Shown here piece after piece: positions 33,872 through 41,935 of a stretch of 64,000 nt of DNA; position 1 is the first letter of the stretch, and every line of letters starts with the position of its first letter. Made by a program: the position numbers and the translations under genes. The notes below the pieces were generated by a model. It was not told the origin of the DNA. It made no database searches and was given only the letters and a program-made list of their open reading frames with translations. This DNA is from Desulfitibacter alkalitolerans DSM 16504 (lineage in GTDB: Bacteria; Bacillota; DSM-16504; Desulfitibacterales; Desulfitibacteraceae): the NCBI RefSeq assembly GCF_000620305.1, contig NZ_KK211102.1, forward strand, positions 357,428-421,427. The letters are read 5' to 3'.

Positions 33872-34231
33872 ATGGCTTATACTAAGGGACAAAAAGAAGA
33901 TGAAATAACAAAAAAAATAATTCAGTGGGAGAAGGATTATATCGGGAGAGGCCCTACTGAAGCCAAGACTGACATTATCCGCAACATGGTAATTGTTACT
34001 TTGCAGGGGATGTTGTCAACAGCTGAAAGGGTTTTATCTAGAGAAAAAGAAGGTATGGCTCTGGTCAAAAAGTTGCGGCAGCAATTGGTTGAGCAGGGAC
34101 GTGTCGAACTGGAAGAAATTTTAACCGAAATTACCTCAGTCAAAGTGATTAGTTTGCACACGGATATAAGTACGAAGACGGGTGAGCGGATTTTTGTCTT
34201 TGTAATGGATCGGGACATTGATTTGCAATAA
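33872..34231 (+). CDS. DUF2294 / MpsC-like protein
   Basis: The 119-residue soluble protein has the DUF2294 pattern: a first helix (KKIIQWEKDYIGRGPTEAKT), a strand (NMVIVTLQGMLSTAERVL), a long helix and a C-terminal strand pair (SVKVISLHTDIS, ERIFVFVMDRDI). The family is also called MpsC, after a Na+-translocating membrane-potential system of staphylococci; its biochemical role is not settled and no mpsA/B genes are adjacent. ATG 33872 follows AAGGGG by 7 nt; TTG 33866 is in frame. It stands alone behind two promoters and before a strong terminator. Confidence 0.75.
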   Translation: MAYTKGQKEDEITKKIIQWEKDYIGRGPTEAKTDIIRNMVIVTLQGMLSTAERVLSREKEGMALVKKLRQQLVEQGRVELEEILTEITSVKVISLHTDISTKTGERIFVFVMDRDIDLQ

Positions 34232-34278
34232 CGAAATTGGATGGCTTTCTAAAGGGTAATGCTATCGGTTAAGGGGCA

Positions 34279-34324
34279 ATCCGACACCAGATTTTTAAAA
34301 GAAAACCGGTGTTGGATTTTTTGT
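34279..34324 (+). terminator. Rho-independent terminator
   Basis: A 10-bp stem ATCCGACACC / GGTGTTGGAT (one G-T pair) with a 19-nt loop is followed by TTTTTTG. It ends the DUF2294 transcript. The remaining 210 nt before purE hold nothing I can identify. Confidence 0.85.
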
Positions 34325-34542
34325 TCATTCAGAAAAGCGTATTGCTCACAATTTTAGTTTAAGTAAATGATAATAGTTTTAAAGTGCCTAAGATGCCTAA
34401 AATTATGAGTTCGCACTATGAGAATTGGCAATAATAATTAATAAAGCGGCAGCATGTCCACTTAATCGGGTATTCGCTCAACATTGAAACTAACTGCCAT
34501 AATACATGGGAAATAAACCTAATGACATAGGAGTGGTAATTA

Positions 34543-35103
34543 ATGCAGCCTATCAATATAAAACCAGCGATTGAGTCCAATCTAGAGCTAAATACTCATA
34601 GTGTAGAGGGGAAAACAGTACAACCGCTAGTTTCGGTTATAATGGGCAGCGAATCAGACTGGCCGATAATGAAGGAGGCAGTTCTTGTTTTGGATGAACT
34701 TGGAATTCCATACGAGAAAAAAATTGTTTCTGCCCATCGCACTCCTGATTGGTTGTTTAGTTTTGCTGAAAACGCACCGAAGCGGGGGATCATGGTTATT
34801 ATTGCCGGAGCTGGAGGAGCGGCCCATTTACCAGGAATGGTGGCCGCAAAAACTCTGCTGCCTGTTATTGGAGTGCCTATCCCTTCTGCTCACCTTCAGG
34901 GTCTGGACTCGTTGCTGTCCATTGTCCAAATGCCTGCTGGGGTACCGGTAGCCACCATGGCTATCGGTGTCTGGGGAGCGAAAAATGCTGCTATTCTTGC
35001 CGCTCAAATTATAGCTGTGCGTAACGAAGAACTTACTGTAAAGCTGGCTGATCGTCGGGACAAGGCAGCACGGCAGGTTCTGGATAAAGGGGAGTGGTCT
35101 TGA
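34543..35103 (+). CDS. purE: N5-carboxyaminoimidazole ribonucleotide mutase
   Basis: PurE converts N5-CAIR to CAIR in purine synthesis. The catalytic signature is present: [44 protein letters not shown], and the C-terminal VPVATMAIG. The 186-residue protein has an N-terminal extension of about 28 residues compared with typical 160-residue PurE. ATG 34543 has AGGAG 9 nt upstream; later in-frame starts lack a site. It is followed by purK after one nucleotide, so the two-step N5-CAIR route is complete. Other pur genes are not in the window. Confidence 0.93.
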   Translation: MQPINIKPAIESNLELNTHSVEGKTVQPLVSVIMGSESDWPIMKEAVLVLDELGIPYEKKIVSAHRTPDWLFSFAENAPKRGIMVIIAGAGGAAHLPGMVAAKTLLPVIGVPIPSAHLQGLDSLLSIVQMPAGVPVATMAIGVWGAKNAAILAAQIIAVRNEELTVKLADRRDKAARQVLDKGEWS

Positions 35104-35104
35104 G

Positions 35105-36232
35105 ATGCCGGGCAAGGTAATACTCCCAGGGTCCACTATTGGCATCCTGGGGGGCGGTCAATTAGGAAGAATGACAGCCATTGAAGGCAGAAAAATGGGG
35201 TACCGTATTATCTGCCTGGATCCCACCCCCGGCTGCCCTTGCGGCCAGGTGGCTGATGATCAGATTGTGGCTGGTTTGGATGATTTGGCAGCAGCAATAA
35301 GGTTGGCGGAGAAAACAGATGTACTCATATACGAGTTTGAAAATATTGATATCCGGTTAGTTGAAGAGCTGGAGAAAAACTATTATTTGCCGCAAAAAAG
35401 CCATATTCTGGCTGTCGCACAAAACCGTATTCAGGAAAAACAGCAATTGGAAAAAGCTGGCTTTCCTGTGGCGCCGTTTGTTATTGTCAAAAACACAGAA
35501 GATCTGAAGAAAGGGACTGCACAGATTGGGTATCCCAGTGTGCTGAAAATAGCCACAGGGGGATATGACGGAAAAGGTCAGCTTGTTCTATATAATCCTC
35601 AGGATTTTAGTAAAGCAGAGTCCTTAGTCCAATCCAGTGATAGTATATGGGTTTTGGAGAAAAAGATTTCTTTTACCCAGGAAATTTCAGTTATCATAGG
35701 CAGGGAAGAAACAGGGGGAATGGCCGTTTATCCGGTGTCGGAAAATATACACCGTGAAAACATTCTCTACATTACTGTTGTTCCGGCCCGCATTTCTCCA
35801 CAAAGGGAGTCCATGGCCGTGGAAATTGCCCGGGGGATTGCCCAGTACTTTAAGGTAGTAGGGGTGTTGGCCGTGGAGTTTTTTGTTACCCCTCAAGGCT
35901 TACTGGTCAACGAAATAGCGCCCCGTCCCCACAATTCAGGGCATTATACGTTGGACGCATGTTTTACTTCCCAGTTTGAACAGTTAATTCGCGCTACCTG
36001 CGGGCTGCCTTTGGGGTCCACGCAATTGATGACCCCGGCGGTCATGATAAACATACTGGGAAGCGATATGCCAAAGATATTAGAAAATATACCCAATTTT
36101 TCAGGAGACGTAAAAATTTACCTGTATGGCAAAAGCGGCATCCCGGCACCTAAACGGAAGATGGGGCACCTGCTTATTAAGATAGATTATTCGGAGCAGA
36201 TAGACGAGATAATAAAAACATTTTTAGGATGA
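35105..36232 (+). CDS. purK: N5-carboxyaminoimidazole ribonucleotide synthase
   Basis: This 375-residue ATP-grasp enzyme carboxylates AIR with bicarbonate and ATP to N5-CAIR, the substrate of PurE. Visible are the N-terminal IGILGGGQLGRMTAIEGRKMG, the ATP-grasp core (KIATGGYDGKGQ) and the C-terminal LVNEIAPRPHNSGHYTLDAC, which are diagnostic. ATG 35105 lies 1 nt after the purE stop with GGGGAG upstream, so the pair is coupled. Confidence 0.94.
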   Translation: MPGKVILPGSTIGILGGGQLGRMTAIEGRKMGYRIICLDPTPGCPCGQVADDQIVAGLDDLAAAIRLAEKTDVLIYEFENIDIRLVEELEKNYYLPQKSHILAVAQNRIQEKQQLEKAGFPVAPFVIVKNTEDLKKGTAQIGYPSVLKIATGGYDGKGQLVLYNPQDFSKAESLVQSSDSIWVLEKKISFTQEISVIIGREETGGMAVYPVSENIHRENILYITVVPARISPQRESMAVEIARGIAQYFKVVGVLAVEFFVTPQGLLVNEIAPRPHNSGHYTLDACFTSQFEQLIRATCGLPLGSTQLMTPAVMINILGSDMPKILENIPNFSGDVKIYLYGKSGIPAPKRKMGHLLIKIDYSEQIDEIIKTFLG

Positions 36233-36388
36233 TGGGCAGTGGTGTACCTGACCGGACCTAAGGGGATGAGACAGTAAAGTTTTTTTATAAAAAGTTGTTC
36301 AAACAAAGCATATGGTATGGTTTCTGTGATGGGTTTTGCTTTCGGTTACAGGAGCTTACTAATATCAGATTATGTAGGGGGAATGAAA

Positions 36389-36970
36389 ATGTCAGCAAAT
36401 TTGTATCAAGTTCAGTCGGGGCCGGAAGGGTATCTGCCGCCGGCAGCCGCTTCAATGGGGGTAATGCTTCCCGGGGAAGGGGAATCACTGGTGGAAGGCA
36501 GGATAGTTCCGGAAGAAGAAGCCATGAAAAAAATAGCCGAGAAAATCTTATCGGCCAAAAATCCGGTCTTTTTTCCCGGCCCGCTGATTCTTTGGGCTTG
36601 GAAGGAAGGAGTAGCGGAAAAAGCCAAGGCGATTAAGAAATTAGCAGAGACTGCCGGCGCCAAAATAATCCCCATGCCGGATTACCGGCCTAAATACCCC
36701 ATGATTAACCCGGCGGTGGAAATCAACCCTAACCACCCCAATTTAACCATCTGGCATAACAAAATAGATGTCTGCGTATTTGTAGGCGTCCACTGTCACT
36801 ATGCCAATGTGGCTCTTAAGATAATCAGGGGAGGCACGGATTGCTACACCATCGCCCTCTGCGGGGAAGTAGGACATGAAGATGCCATGATTACTTTACG
36901 AAGTGCAGGGCTGGCAGAGATCAGCAAGCTCACGGATATTATCAGCCAGATGAGGGAGGAGATTAAATGA
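36389..36970 (+). CDS. CO_dh-like (CdhB/ACS-epsilon family-like) protein, paralogue 2
   Basis: The 193-residue protein is clearly related to the one at 26047: both share AVEINP, ALKII..GT.CYTIALCG..GH.DA.ITLR and the helix ending in REE or RQG. Family assignment to PF02552 is from memory and moderate. ATG 36389 is taken because GTAGGGGG lies 8 nt upstream; ATG 36383 is too close. It overlaps the next gene (alpha subunit of a 2-oxoacid oxidoreductase) by 4 nt and heads that operon, so it probably makes an accessory subunit. The N-terminus (about 35 residues) is Gly/Pro-rich and unique to this copy. Confidence 0.65.
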   Translation: MSANLYQVQSGPEGYLPPAAASMGVMLPGEGESLVEGRIVPEEEAMKKIAEKILSAKNPVFFPGPLILWAWKEGVAEKAKAIKKLAETAGAKIIPMPDYRPKYPMINPAVEINPNHPNLTIWHNKIDVCVFVGVHCHYANVALKIIRGGTDCYTIALCGEVGHEDAMITLRSAGLAEISKLTDIISQMREEIK

Positions 36971-38109
36971 TCCAACAAAAAATCGTAGAACCCGAACACC
37001 TCTTTTTTCAGGCCGAAAGGGAAAAAATGTTTATTACCGGGAGTGAGGCAGTCAAAGAAGCCATTAAAAGGGCTAATGTAGACATGGCTATCTCTTATCC
37101 CATCACCCCGCAATCAGAAAGTATGCATTTGGTAGGGGATATATATGCCGAGGGATACCTTAGGGAATACTTTCGCGGCGAAAACGAGTTTGCCGTGATG
37201 TCGGCAGTGGCCGGTGCCTCCATGGGGGGTGTGCGGGTGTTTACTGCCACAGGCGGACCTGGAACTTTGCGGGCTTTTGAAGCATTTTCGACCTGGGCCG
37301 GCGCAAGGCTGCCCATTGTCTGTGCTTTTATGACCAGAGGGGTGAATTCTCCACTGACTATCCAGCCGGATACCATTGAAATGTCTTTCATGCTGGATAC
37401 TGGGATTATTATGCTGCACGCTGAAGACGCCCAGGATCTTTATGAAATGATTTTAAAGGCTTTTGTTATTGCTGAAAAAACTGATGTTCATATTCCAGTC
37501 GGGGTGTTTGCCGATGGCTTTTTTGTGACCCATACCAGAGATAAGGTTGAGGTAGCGCCGCCTGACATCAAGCTGCCCCCATATGACCCATATAGTGCAC
37601 CGGTACCGGTCATGGATATGGAAAATGTGCCGGTAAGGCAAATGAGAGATCCTTTTGTAATGAAGAGCAACTTTATCAGTTATGCAGCACATGCCTCCTG
37701 GCAGCAGGAAATCTCGGCAGCGGCAGAGAGGGCCGTAAAGTATATTGATAAGAATCTGGGCGGACTGCTAGAGGTGGAATATGCAGATGCTGATATTCTT
37801 GTCATAACTTCCGGCACAGCCGTATCCCAGAGCCGTGAAGCCATTGCTCAGGCTCGCAAGTTGGGCTTGAACGTGGGATTAGTAAAAATTAAGAGTATTC
37901 GTCCTTTTCCAGAGGAGGAAATAAAGAAGCTCACGCGAAAGGCAAAGGTTGTGATAGTTCCCGAATTTAACCGGGTGGGCTGGCTGTGCAGAGAAATAAA
38001 GGCAGTCGTAGAGGATAATACCAAGGTCCTGGGCGGCCCCAGGGTTTTTGGCGGCATGACCATGCCCCCGGAATTGATTCTATCGGAAATCAGGAGGTGT
38101 ACGAAGTGA
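36967..38109 (+). CDS. 2-oxoacid:ferredoxin oxidoreductase alpha subunit (PorA-like), copy 1
   Basis: This is the alpha subunit of a four-subunit pyruvate/2-oxoacid:ferredoxin oxidoreductase. The 380-residue protein holds the pyrimidine-binding domain (AISYPITPQSESMHLVGD; FRGENEFAVMSAVAGASMGG) and a C-terminal domain II (ILVITSGTAVSQSREAI; VPEFNRVGWLCREIKAVV). Similarity to the copy at 40758 is high over the whole length. Substrate cannot be fixed from sequence; PorA-type features favour pyruvate or a related acid. It overlaps both neighbours. Confidence 0.88.
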   Translation: MIQQKIVEPEHLFFQAEREKMFITGSEAVKEAIKRANVDMAISYPITPQSESMHLVGDIYAEGYLREYFRGENEFAVMSAVAGASMGGVRVFTATGGPGTLRAFEAFSTWAGARLPIVCAFMTRGVNSPLTIQPDTIEMSFMLDTGIIMLHAEDAQDLYEMILKAFVIAEKTDVHIPVGVFADGFFVTHTRDKVEVAPPDIKLPPYDPYSAPVPVMDMENVPVRQMRDPFVMKSNFISYAAHASWQQEISAAAERAVKYIDKNLGGLLEVEYADADILVITSGTAVSQSREAIAQARKLGLNVGLVKIKSIRPFPEEEIKKLTRKAKVVIVPEFNRVGWLCREIKAVVEDNTKVLGGPRVFGGMTMPPELILSEIRRCTK

Positions 38110-38966
38110 GTAAAAGTATTTTCAAAATTTCACCCGGCTTTGAAGACATCATGCCTATAGAATACCGGGAACTAATAGAGCAGGGGGCTTATGAGAAAAA
38201 CACTGGGTTCTCCGACCTGGGAACCTTCAAAGAACTTTTGGAAGAGCACCCCCTTTGTGCGGGCTGTGGGCTGGCCTTGTCCCTGCGCCTGATCCTGGCT
38301 GCTTTGCCTAACCCTGAAGATACAGTTATCGTGGGCTCCACTGGATGCAGTGCATTGGCCTTTCCCCAGGTGGCGATCCACAACATTCATTCCCTTTTCG
38401 GCAACCAGAATGCTGTGGCGTCAGGATTAAAGAGAGCGTTGAAATTAAGGTTTCCTGGGAAAATCAAGGATGTAGTAGTTATAGCTGGTGACGGGGCTAC
38501 CGCTGATATCGGTCTGGACATGGTAATGCAGTCATGGTTTAGAAGGGAAAATATCACCACCATAATGCTGGACAATGAAGCATATGCCAACACTGGCGGA
38601 CAGGAAAGCGGCATGTCACCTGAAGGGACAGTCCTCAACATGGCTCCCACAGGGAAGAAATTTCCTAAAATATCTTTGCCCGAGATTGCCCGGGAGTCCG
38701 GGTGCCCTTATGCGGCGGCAATCTCGCCGTCTAAGCCCAGACGCCTGGAGAAAATGGTCAGGAGATCCATCCTGGTGGCCAGAGAAATAGGCCCCACCTA
38801 TCTGCAGGTCTTCTGCCCCTGTCCCACCAACTTTAAGTTTAAACCAGGGGAAACAATCGAAAGAATAAAGAAACGTGAAAAAGACGGGACTTATCAGAGC
38901 AAGGAGTACATTAGTCCTGCGGCCCAGGAACTTTTGAACAGACTGGAGGGAACAGACAATGAGTGA
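38106..38966 (+). CDS. 2-oxoacid:ferredoxin oxidoreductase beta subunit (PorB-like), copy 1
   Basis: The 286-residue beta subunit binds thiamine diphosphate (AGDGATADIGLDMVMQSWF...DNEAYANTGG) and one [4Fe-4S] cluster (CAGCG, TGCS and a later Cys in VFCPCPTNF). GTG 38106 is the start: AGGAGGTG lies 7 nt upstream, and it overlaps the alpha stop (GTGA). Overlaps with the genes on both sides indicate coupled translation of a stoichiometric complex. Confidence 0.88.
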   Translation: MSKSIFKISPGFEDIMPIEYRELIEQGAYEKNTGFSDLGTFKELLEEHPLCAGCGLALSLRLILAALPNPEDTVIVGSTGCSALAFPQVAIHNIHSLFGNQNAVASGLKRALKLRFPGKIKDVVVIAGDGATADIGLDMVMQSWFRRENITTIMLDNEAYANTGGQESGMSPEGTVLNMAPTGKKFPKISLPEIARESGCPYAAAISPSKPRRLEKMVRRSILVAREIGPTYLQVFCPCPTNFKFKPGETIERIKKREKDGTYQSKEYISPAAQELLNRLEGTDNE

Positions 38967-39672
38967 AAAAATATCCATTAGGATGTCCGGTTTGGGCGGT
39001 CAGGGTGTAGTTACTGCTGCCCATATTCTGGGCACGGCTGCTACCCGGGACGGGAAAGAAAGTACTGTTAATCCGTTCTTTGGGGCTGAAAAAAGGTTGG
39101 CCCCGGCTGAAAGTTATGTGCGCATTTCCACGGAACGTATCTACGAAAGGGGCGAGGTTCTTTTCCCTAATATTATTATGATTTTTCATCCTGACGTAAT
39201 TACCCTGGGTAAATGCTACACCATGCCCTTCTTTGACGGGCTGCAGCCAGGAGGCAAAGTGCTCATCAATGCTGACGCACCCCTGGAGCTTAACGGGGAT
39301 GACCTGGAGAAATTAACACAGCTAAACGCTCAAATATATTATATTCCTGCCACCAGTATTGCCGTTGAAGTAGGAGGTACTGAACTGTCCACCAACATGG
39401 CGATGCTGGGCGGGTTAATGGGCATTGCTGATCTGGTCTCCTACGAGGCCCTCAAAGAGTCTTTACAGGAAAGATTTGGCGGCAGCAAATTTATAGCCTC
39501 TGGAACTACCGCTGCCCTTGACGATGTCCTGAAGAGCAAATACGAAAAAGTAGCCCAATTGGTTGAAAAAAATACGGAAGTAATTGAAAAGGCCGCTGTT
39601 GCTGTTAAGAAGTACCACTTTAGCAGTCAGGCGGAAGGTGGGAGGGAAAACAACTGTGTATGTTGCGGCTAA
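38959..39672 (+). CDS. 2-oxoacid:ferredoxin oxidoreductase gamma subunit (PorC-like)
   Basis: The 237-residue gamma subunit starts ISIRMSGLGGQGVVTAAHILG, the classic signature of the pyruvate/ketoisovalerate gamma family, followed by FFGAEKRLAPAESYVRIS. A C-terminal extension after residue about 190 ends in ENNCVCCG. Only this one gamma gene exists in the operon, although there are two alpha-beta pairs, so it may serve both. It overlaps the beta gene by 8 nt and the ferredoxin-like gene by 17 nt. Confidence 0.86.
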   Translation: MSEKISIRMSGLGGQGVVTAAHILGTAATRDGKESTVNPFFGAEKRLAPAESYVRISTERIYERGEVLFPNIIMIFHPDVITLGKCYTMPFFDGLQPGGKVLINADAPLELNGDDLEKLTQLNAQIYYIPATSIAVEVGGTELSTNMAMLGGLMGIADLVSYEALKESLQERFGGSKFIASGTTAALDDVLKSKYEKVAQLVEKNTEVIEKAAVAVKKYHFSSQAEGGRENNCVCCG

Positions 39673-39850
39673 GGTAATAGAAGAAAAATGCAGCGGGTGC
39701 AAATTGTGTATCTTTACTTGTCCTGACCCAAATGTAATTAGATTTGTTAAAGTCAATAAAAAAGTGGAAGTGGATGAAAACCGCTGCAAAGGCTGTGGGC
39801 TGTGTGTAGCTGTTTGCTCTAAACAAGCTCTTACGATTAGCAATATATAG
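39656..39850 (+). CDS. 2-oxoacid:ferredoxin oxidoreductase delta subunit (2x[4Fe-4S])
   Basis: The 64-residue ferredoxin-like subunit has two clusters: CSGCKLCIFTCPDP and CKGCGLCVAVCSKQ. It carries electrons from the beta-subunit cluster to external ferredoxin. GTG 39656 is chosen because GGAGGG lies 9 nt upstream; a longer in-frame start at 39584 would be embedded deep in the gamma gene. It is the single delta subunit for the operon. Confidence 0.82.
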   Translation: MYVAAKVIEEKCSGCKLCIFTCPDPNVIRFVKVNKKVEVDENRCKGCGLCVAVCSKQALTISNI

Positions 39851-39860
39851 GTGGGCAGTC

Positions 39861-40718
39861 ATGGCTGGAGTCAGTTCCTTTTTTGAAGGGCGGCGTGTTG
39901 TTCTTCTTACCAAACACAGGAAAGAGCAGGTTATCAAGCCCATTCTGGAAAAAGCTACGGGCTGTAAGATTATTGTTGAAACGGGATTTGATACCGATCA
40001 GCTTGGCACCTTTACCCGGGAAATCAGCAGGCCGGGGTCCCAGTTGGACGCCGCCAGGCTAAAAGCAGAGAAAGGGATGAAATTAGCCGGCATAGACATT
40101 GGGCTTGCCAGCGAGGGAAGCTTTAATTCCCATCCATTAATACCTTTTGTGCCTTGGAATGTGGAAATTGTTTTGCTGATAGACCAAAAAGAAAAATTGG
40201 AAATCTGCGGACAATGTGCCAATAGTGAAACCAATTATGATCACAAAATGATAACCAGCTTGCAGGAAGCCGAGGAATTTGCCCGCAAGGCGGGGTTTCC
40301 GGAGCACTGGCTGGCCCTGCGGCCGGATAATGAACGGCATCAATCTGTGGTTAAGGGCATTAGTACATGGGAGCACTTGAAAGACGCGGTTAGGTGGGGG
40401 CTTGCCAAATCGGCGGCCGGAATAGTTTTTCTGGAGACCGATATGCGAGCTCACGCCAACCCGACCAGAATGCGCAATATTCAAAAAGCTGCAGAAGATT
40501 TGGTGGAAAAAATCAAACAGCAATGCCCCCATTGCGCCACCCCCGGTTTTTCAGTGACCAGCGTGCAAAGGGGATTGCCTTGTGAAGGGTGCGGTCACCC
40601 TACTGAGGAAATAAAGGTCAGAGTTTCTACCTGTAAAAGATGCAGTTTTTCCAGAGAAGAAAAAGCAGATGAAAGAGAGCGTGCACCGGCGGGACGATGT
40701 CCATACTGTAATCCTTAA
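39861..40718 (+). CDS. DUF6671-like protein
   Basis: The 285-residue protein shows TKHRKEQVIKPILEKATGCKI near the N-terminus, then TDQLGTFTREISRPGSQLDAAR and ASEGSFNSHPLIPFVPWNVE, features I associate with DUF6671. The C-terminal 70 residues add a zinc-ribbon-like series of CxxC pairs (CPHC, CEGC, CKRC, CPYC). The function is unknown. Its position inside the oxidoreductase operon, between delta and the second alpha gene, suggests a role in assembly or repair of the complex, but this is inference. Confidence 0.6.
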   Translation: MAGVSSFFEGRRVVLLTKHRKEQVIKPILEKATGCKIIVETGFDTDQLGTFTREISRPGSQLDAARLKAEKGMKLAGIDIGLASEGSFNSHPLIPFVPWNVEIVLLIDQKEKLEICGQCANSETNYDHKMITSLQEAEEFARKAGFPEHWLALRPDNERHQSVVKGISTWEHLKDAVRWGLAKSAAGIVFLETDMRAHANPTRMRNIQKAAEDLVEKIKQQCPHCATPGFSVTSVQRGLPCEGCGHPTEEIKVRVSTCKRCSFSREEKADERERAPAGRCPYCNP

Positions 40719-40757
40719 ACCCGGTGCAGCAATTGTCAAGTAAAGGAGAACAGAAAA

Positions 40758-41924
40758 ATGAGCAAAAAACAGCGTGTGGTTGACCCGGCCCATCTTTTTT
40801 TTGAAGCTGCCCGGGAGCCAGCTTTCATAACTGGCAGCCAGGCAGTGGCGGAAGCGGTCAAAAGAGCCAATGTAGATATGGCTATTGCTTACCCCATTAC
40901 CCCGCAAAGCGAAAGCATGCAGCTGGTTGGCGAATTGCATGCCAAGGGGTTTATAAAAGATTATTACAGGGGAGAAAATGAATTTGCCGTGATGGCTGCC
41001 ATTCATGGGGCCTCCCTGGGTGGTGGGCGAGTTTTCACCGCCACCAGCGGGCCGGGCACTTTGCGAGCCATGGAGATGTTTCCGGTTTGGGCAGGCTCTC
41101 GCCAGCCTATTGTTTGTGCTTTTATGTGTCGAGGTGTTTCCCTGCCCCCGTCCATACAGCCGGAAAATATTGAAATGGGAATGCTTCTTGATACCGGAAT
41201 GTTGATGTTCCACGCCGAAAATGGACAAGACTTTTTCGATATGATCCTGCAATCGTATGTAATAGCCGAACAAACGGATGTTCATTTGCCTGCTGGTGTA
41301 TTTGTTGATGGCTTCTTTGTCACCCATACCCGAGATAAGGTAATGCTTCCATCAGAAGAAGAGATACTGCCTTGTTATGATCCGTCACGGGCGCCGGTTC
41401 CTCCCTTGGATATGGAAAACCCACCCATCCGAACAATAAGGGATCCTTTGTTAAACAAAAGTAATTTCATTAGTTACGCGGCAAATGCCAGCTGGCACCA
41501 GGAAGTACTGGCAGCTTCGGAACGAGCTCGTAAATATATTCACAAATATATGAACGGTCTGCTGGAAGTGGAAAACCCTCAAGCCCGGATATTTCTTGCA
41601 GCGTCCGGCACGGCAGTTTCCCAGTGCCGGGAGGCTTTGCGGGATTTACAGGGTGAAGGGATAGACGTTGGCCTGATTAAGATTAAATCCATCAGACCGT
41701 TTCCAGTGAAAGAATTGGAGGCTGCCGCTAATGCTGCAGAGTTAATTGTTGTACCGGAATTCAATGCTGGCGGCTGGCTGGCCAGGGAAATCAAGGCATG
41801 CTTGGATTATAACAGCAGGGTTGTTGCGGGCCCAAGGGTATTCGGAGGCATGACAATGCCCAAAGAATTAATTATTAGTGAAGTAAAAAAAGCTTTGTCC
41901 CGCAAAATTGCAGGCCGGATTTAG
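40758..41924 (+). CDS. 2-oxoacid:ferredoxin oxidoreductase alpha subunit (PorA-like), copy 2
   Basis: The 388-residue alpha subunit is a close paralogue of the one at 36967, with the same motifs (AIAYPITPQSESMQLVGE; YRGENEFAVMAAIHGASLGG; ILAASGTAV-like and VPEFNAGGWLAREIKA). The N-terminus (RVVDPAHLFFEAAREPAFITG) is also conserved between copies. It is separated from the DUF6671-like gene by 39 nt with AAAGGAG before ATG 40758. Divergence from copy 1 suggests a different 2-oxoacid, or a subunit exchange under other conditions. Confidence 0.86.
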   Translation: MSKKQRVVDPAHLFFEAAREPAFITGSQAVAEAVKRANVDMAIAYPITPQSESMQLVGELHAKGFIKDYYRGENEFAVMAAIHGASLGGGRVFTATSGPGTLRAMEMFPVWAGSRQPIVCAFMCRGVSLPPSIQPENIEMGMLLDTGMLMFHAENGQDFFDMILQSYVIAEQTDVHLPAGVFVDGFFVTHTRDKVMLPSEEEILPCYDPSRAPVPPLDMENPPIRTIRDPLLNKSNFISYAANASWHQEVLAASERARKYIHKYMNGLLEVENPQARIFLAASGTAVSQCREALRDLQGEGIDVGLIKIKSIRPFPVKELEAAANAAELIVVPEFNAGGWLAREIKACLDYNSRVVAGPRVFGGMTMPKELIISEVKKALSRKIAGRI

Positions 41925-41935
41925 AGAGGTGACAT

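Noticed and set aside
40551..41327. 258-residue minus-strand frame
   Set aside because: It is antisense to the second alpha subunit gene and shows no family features.
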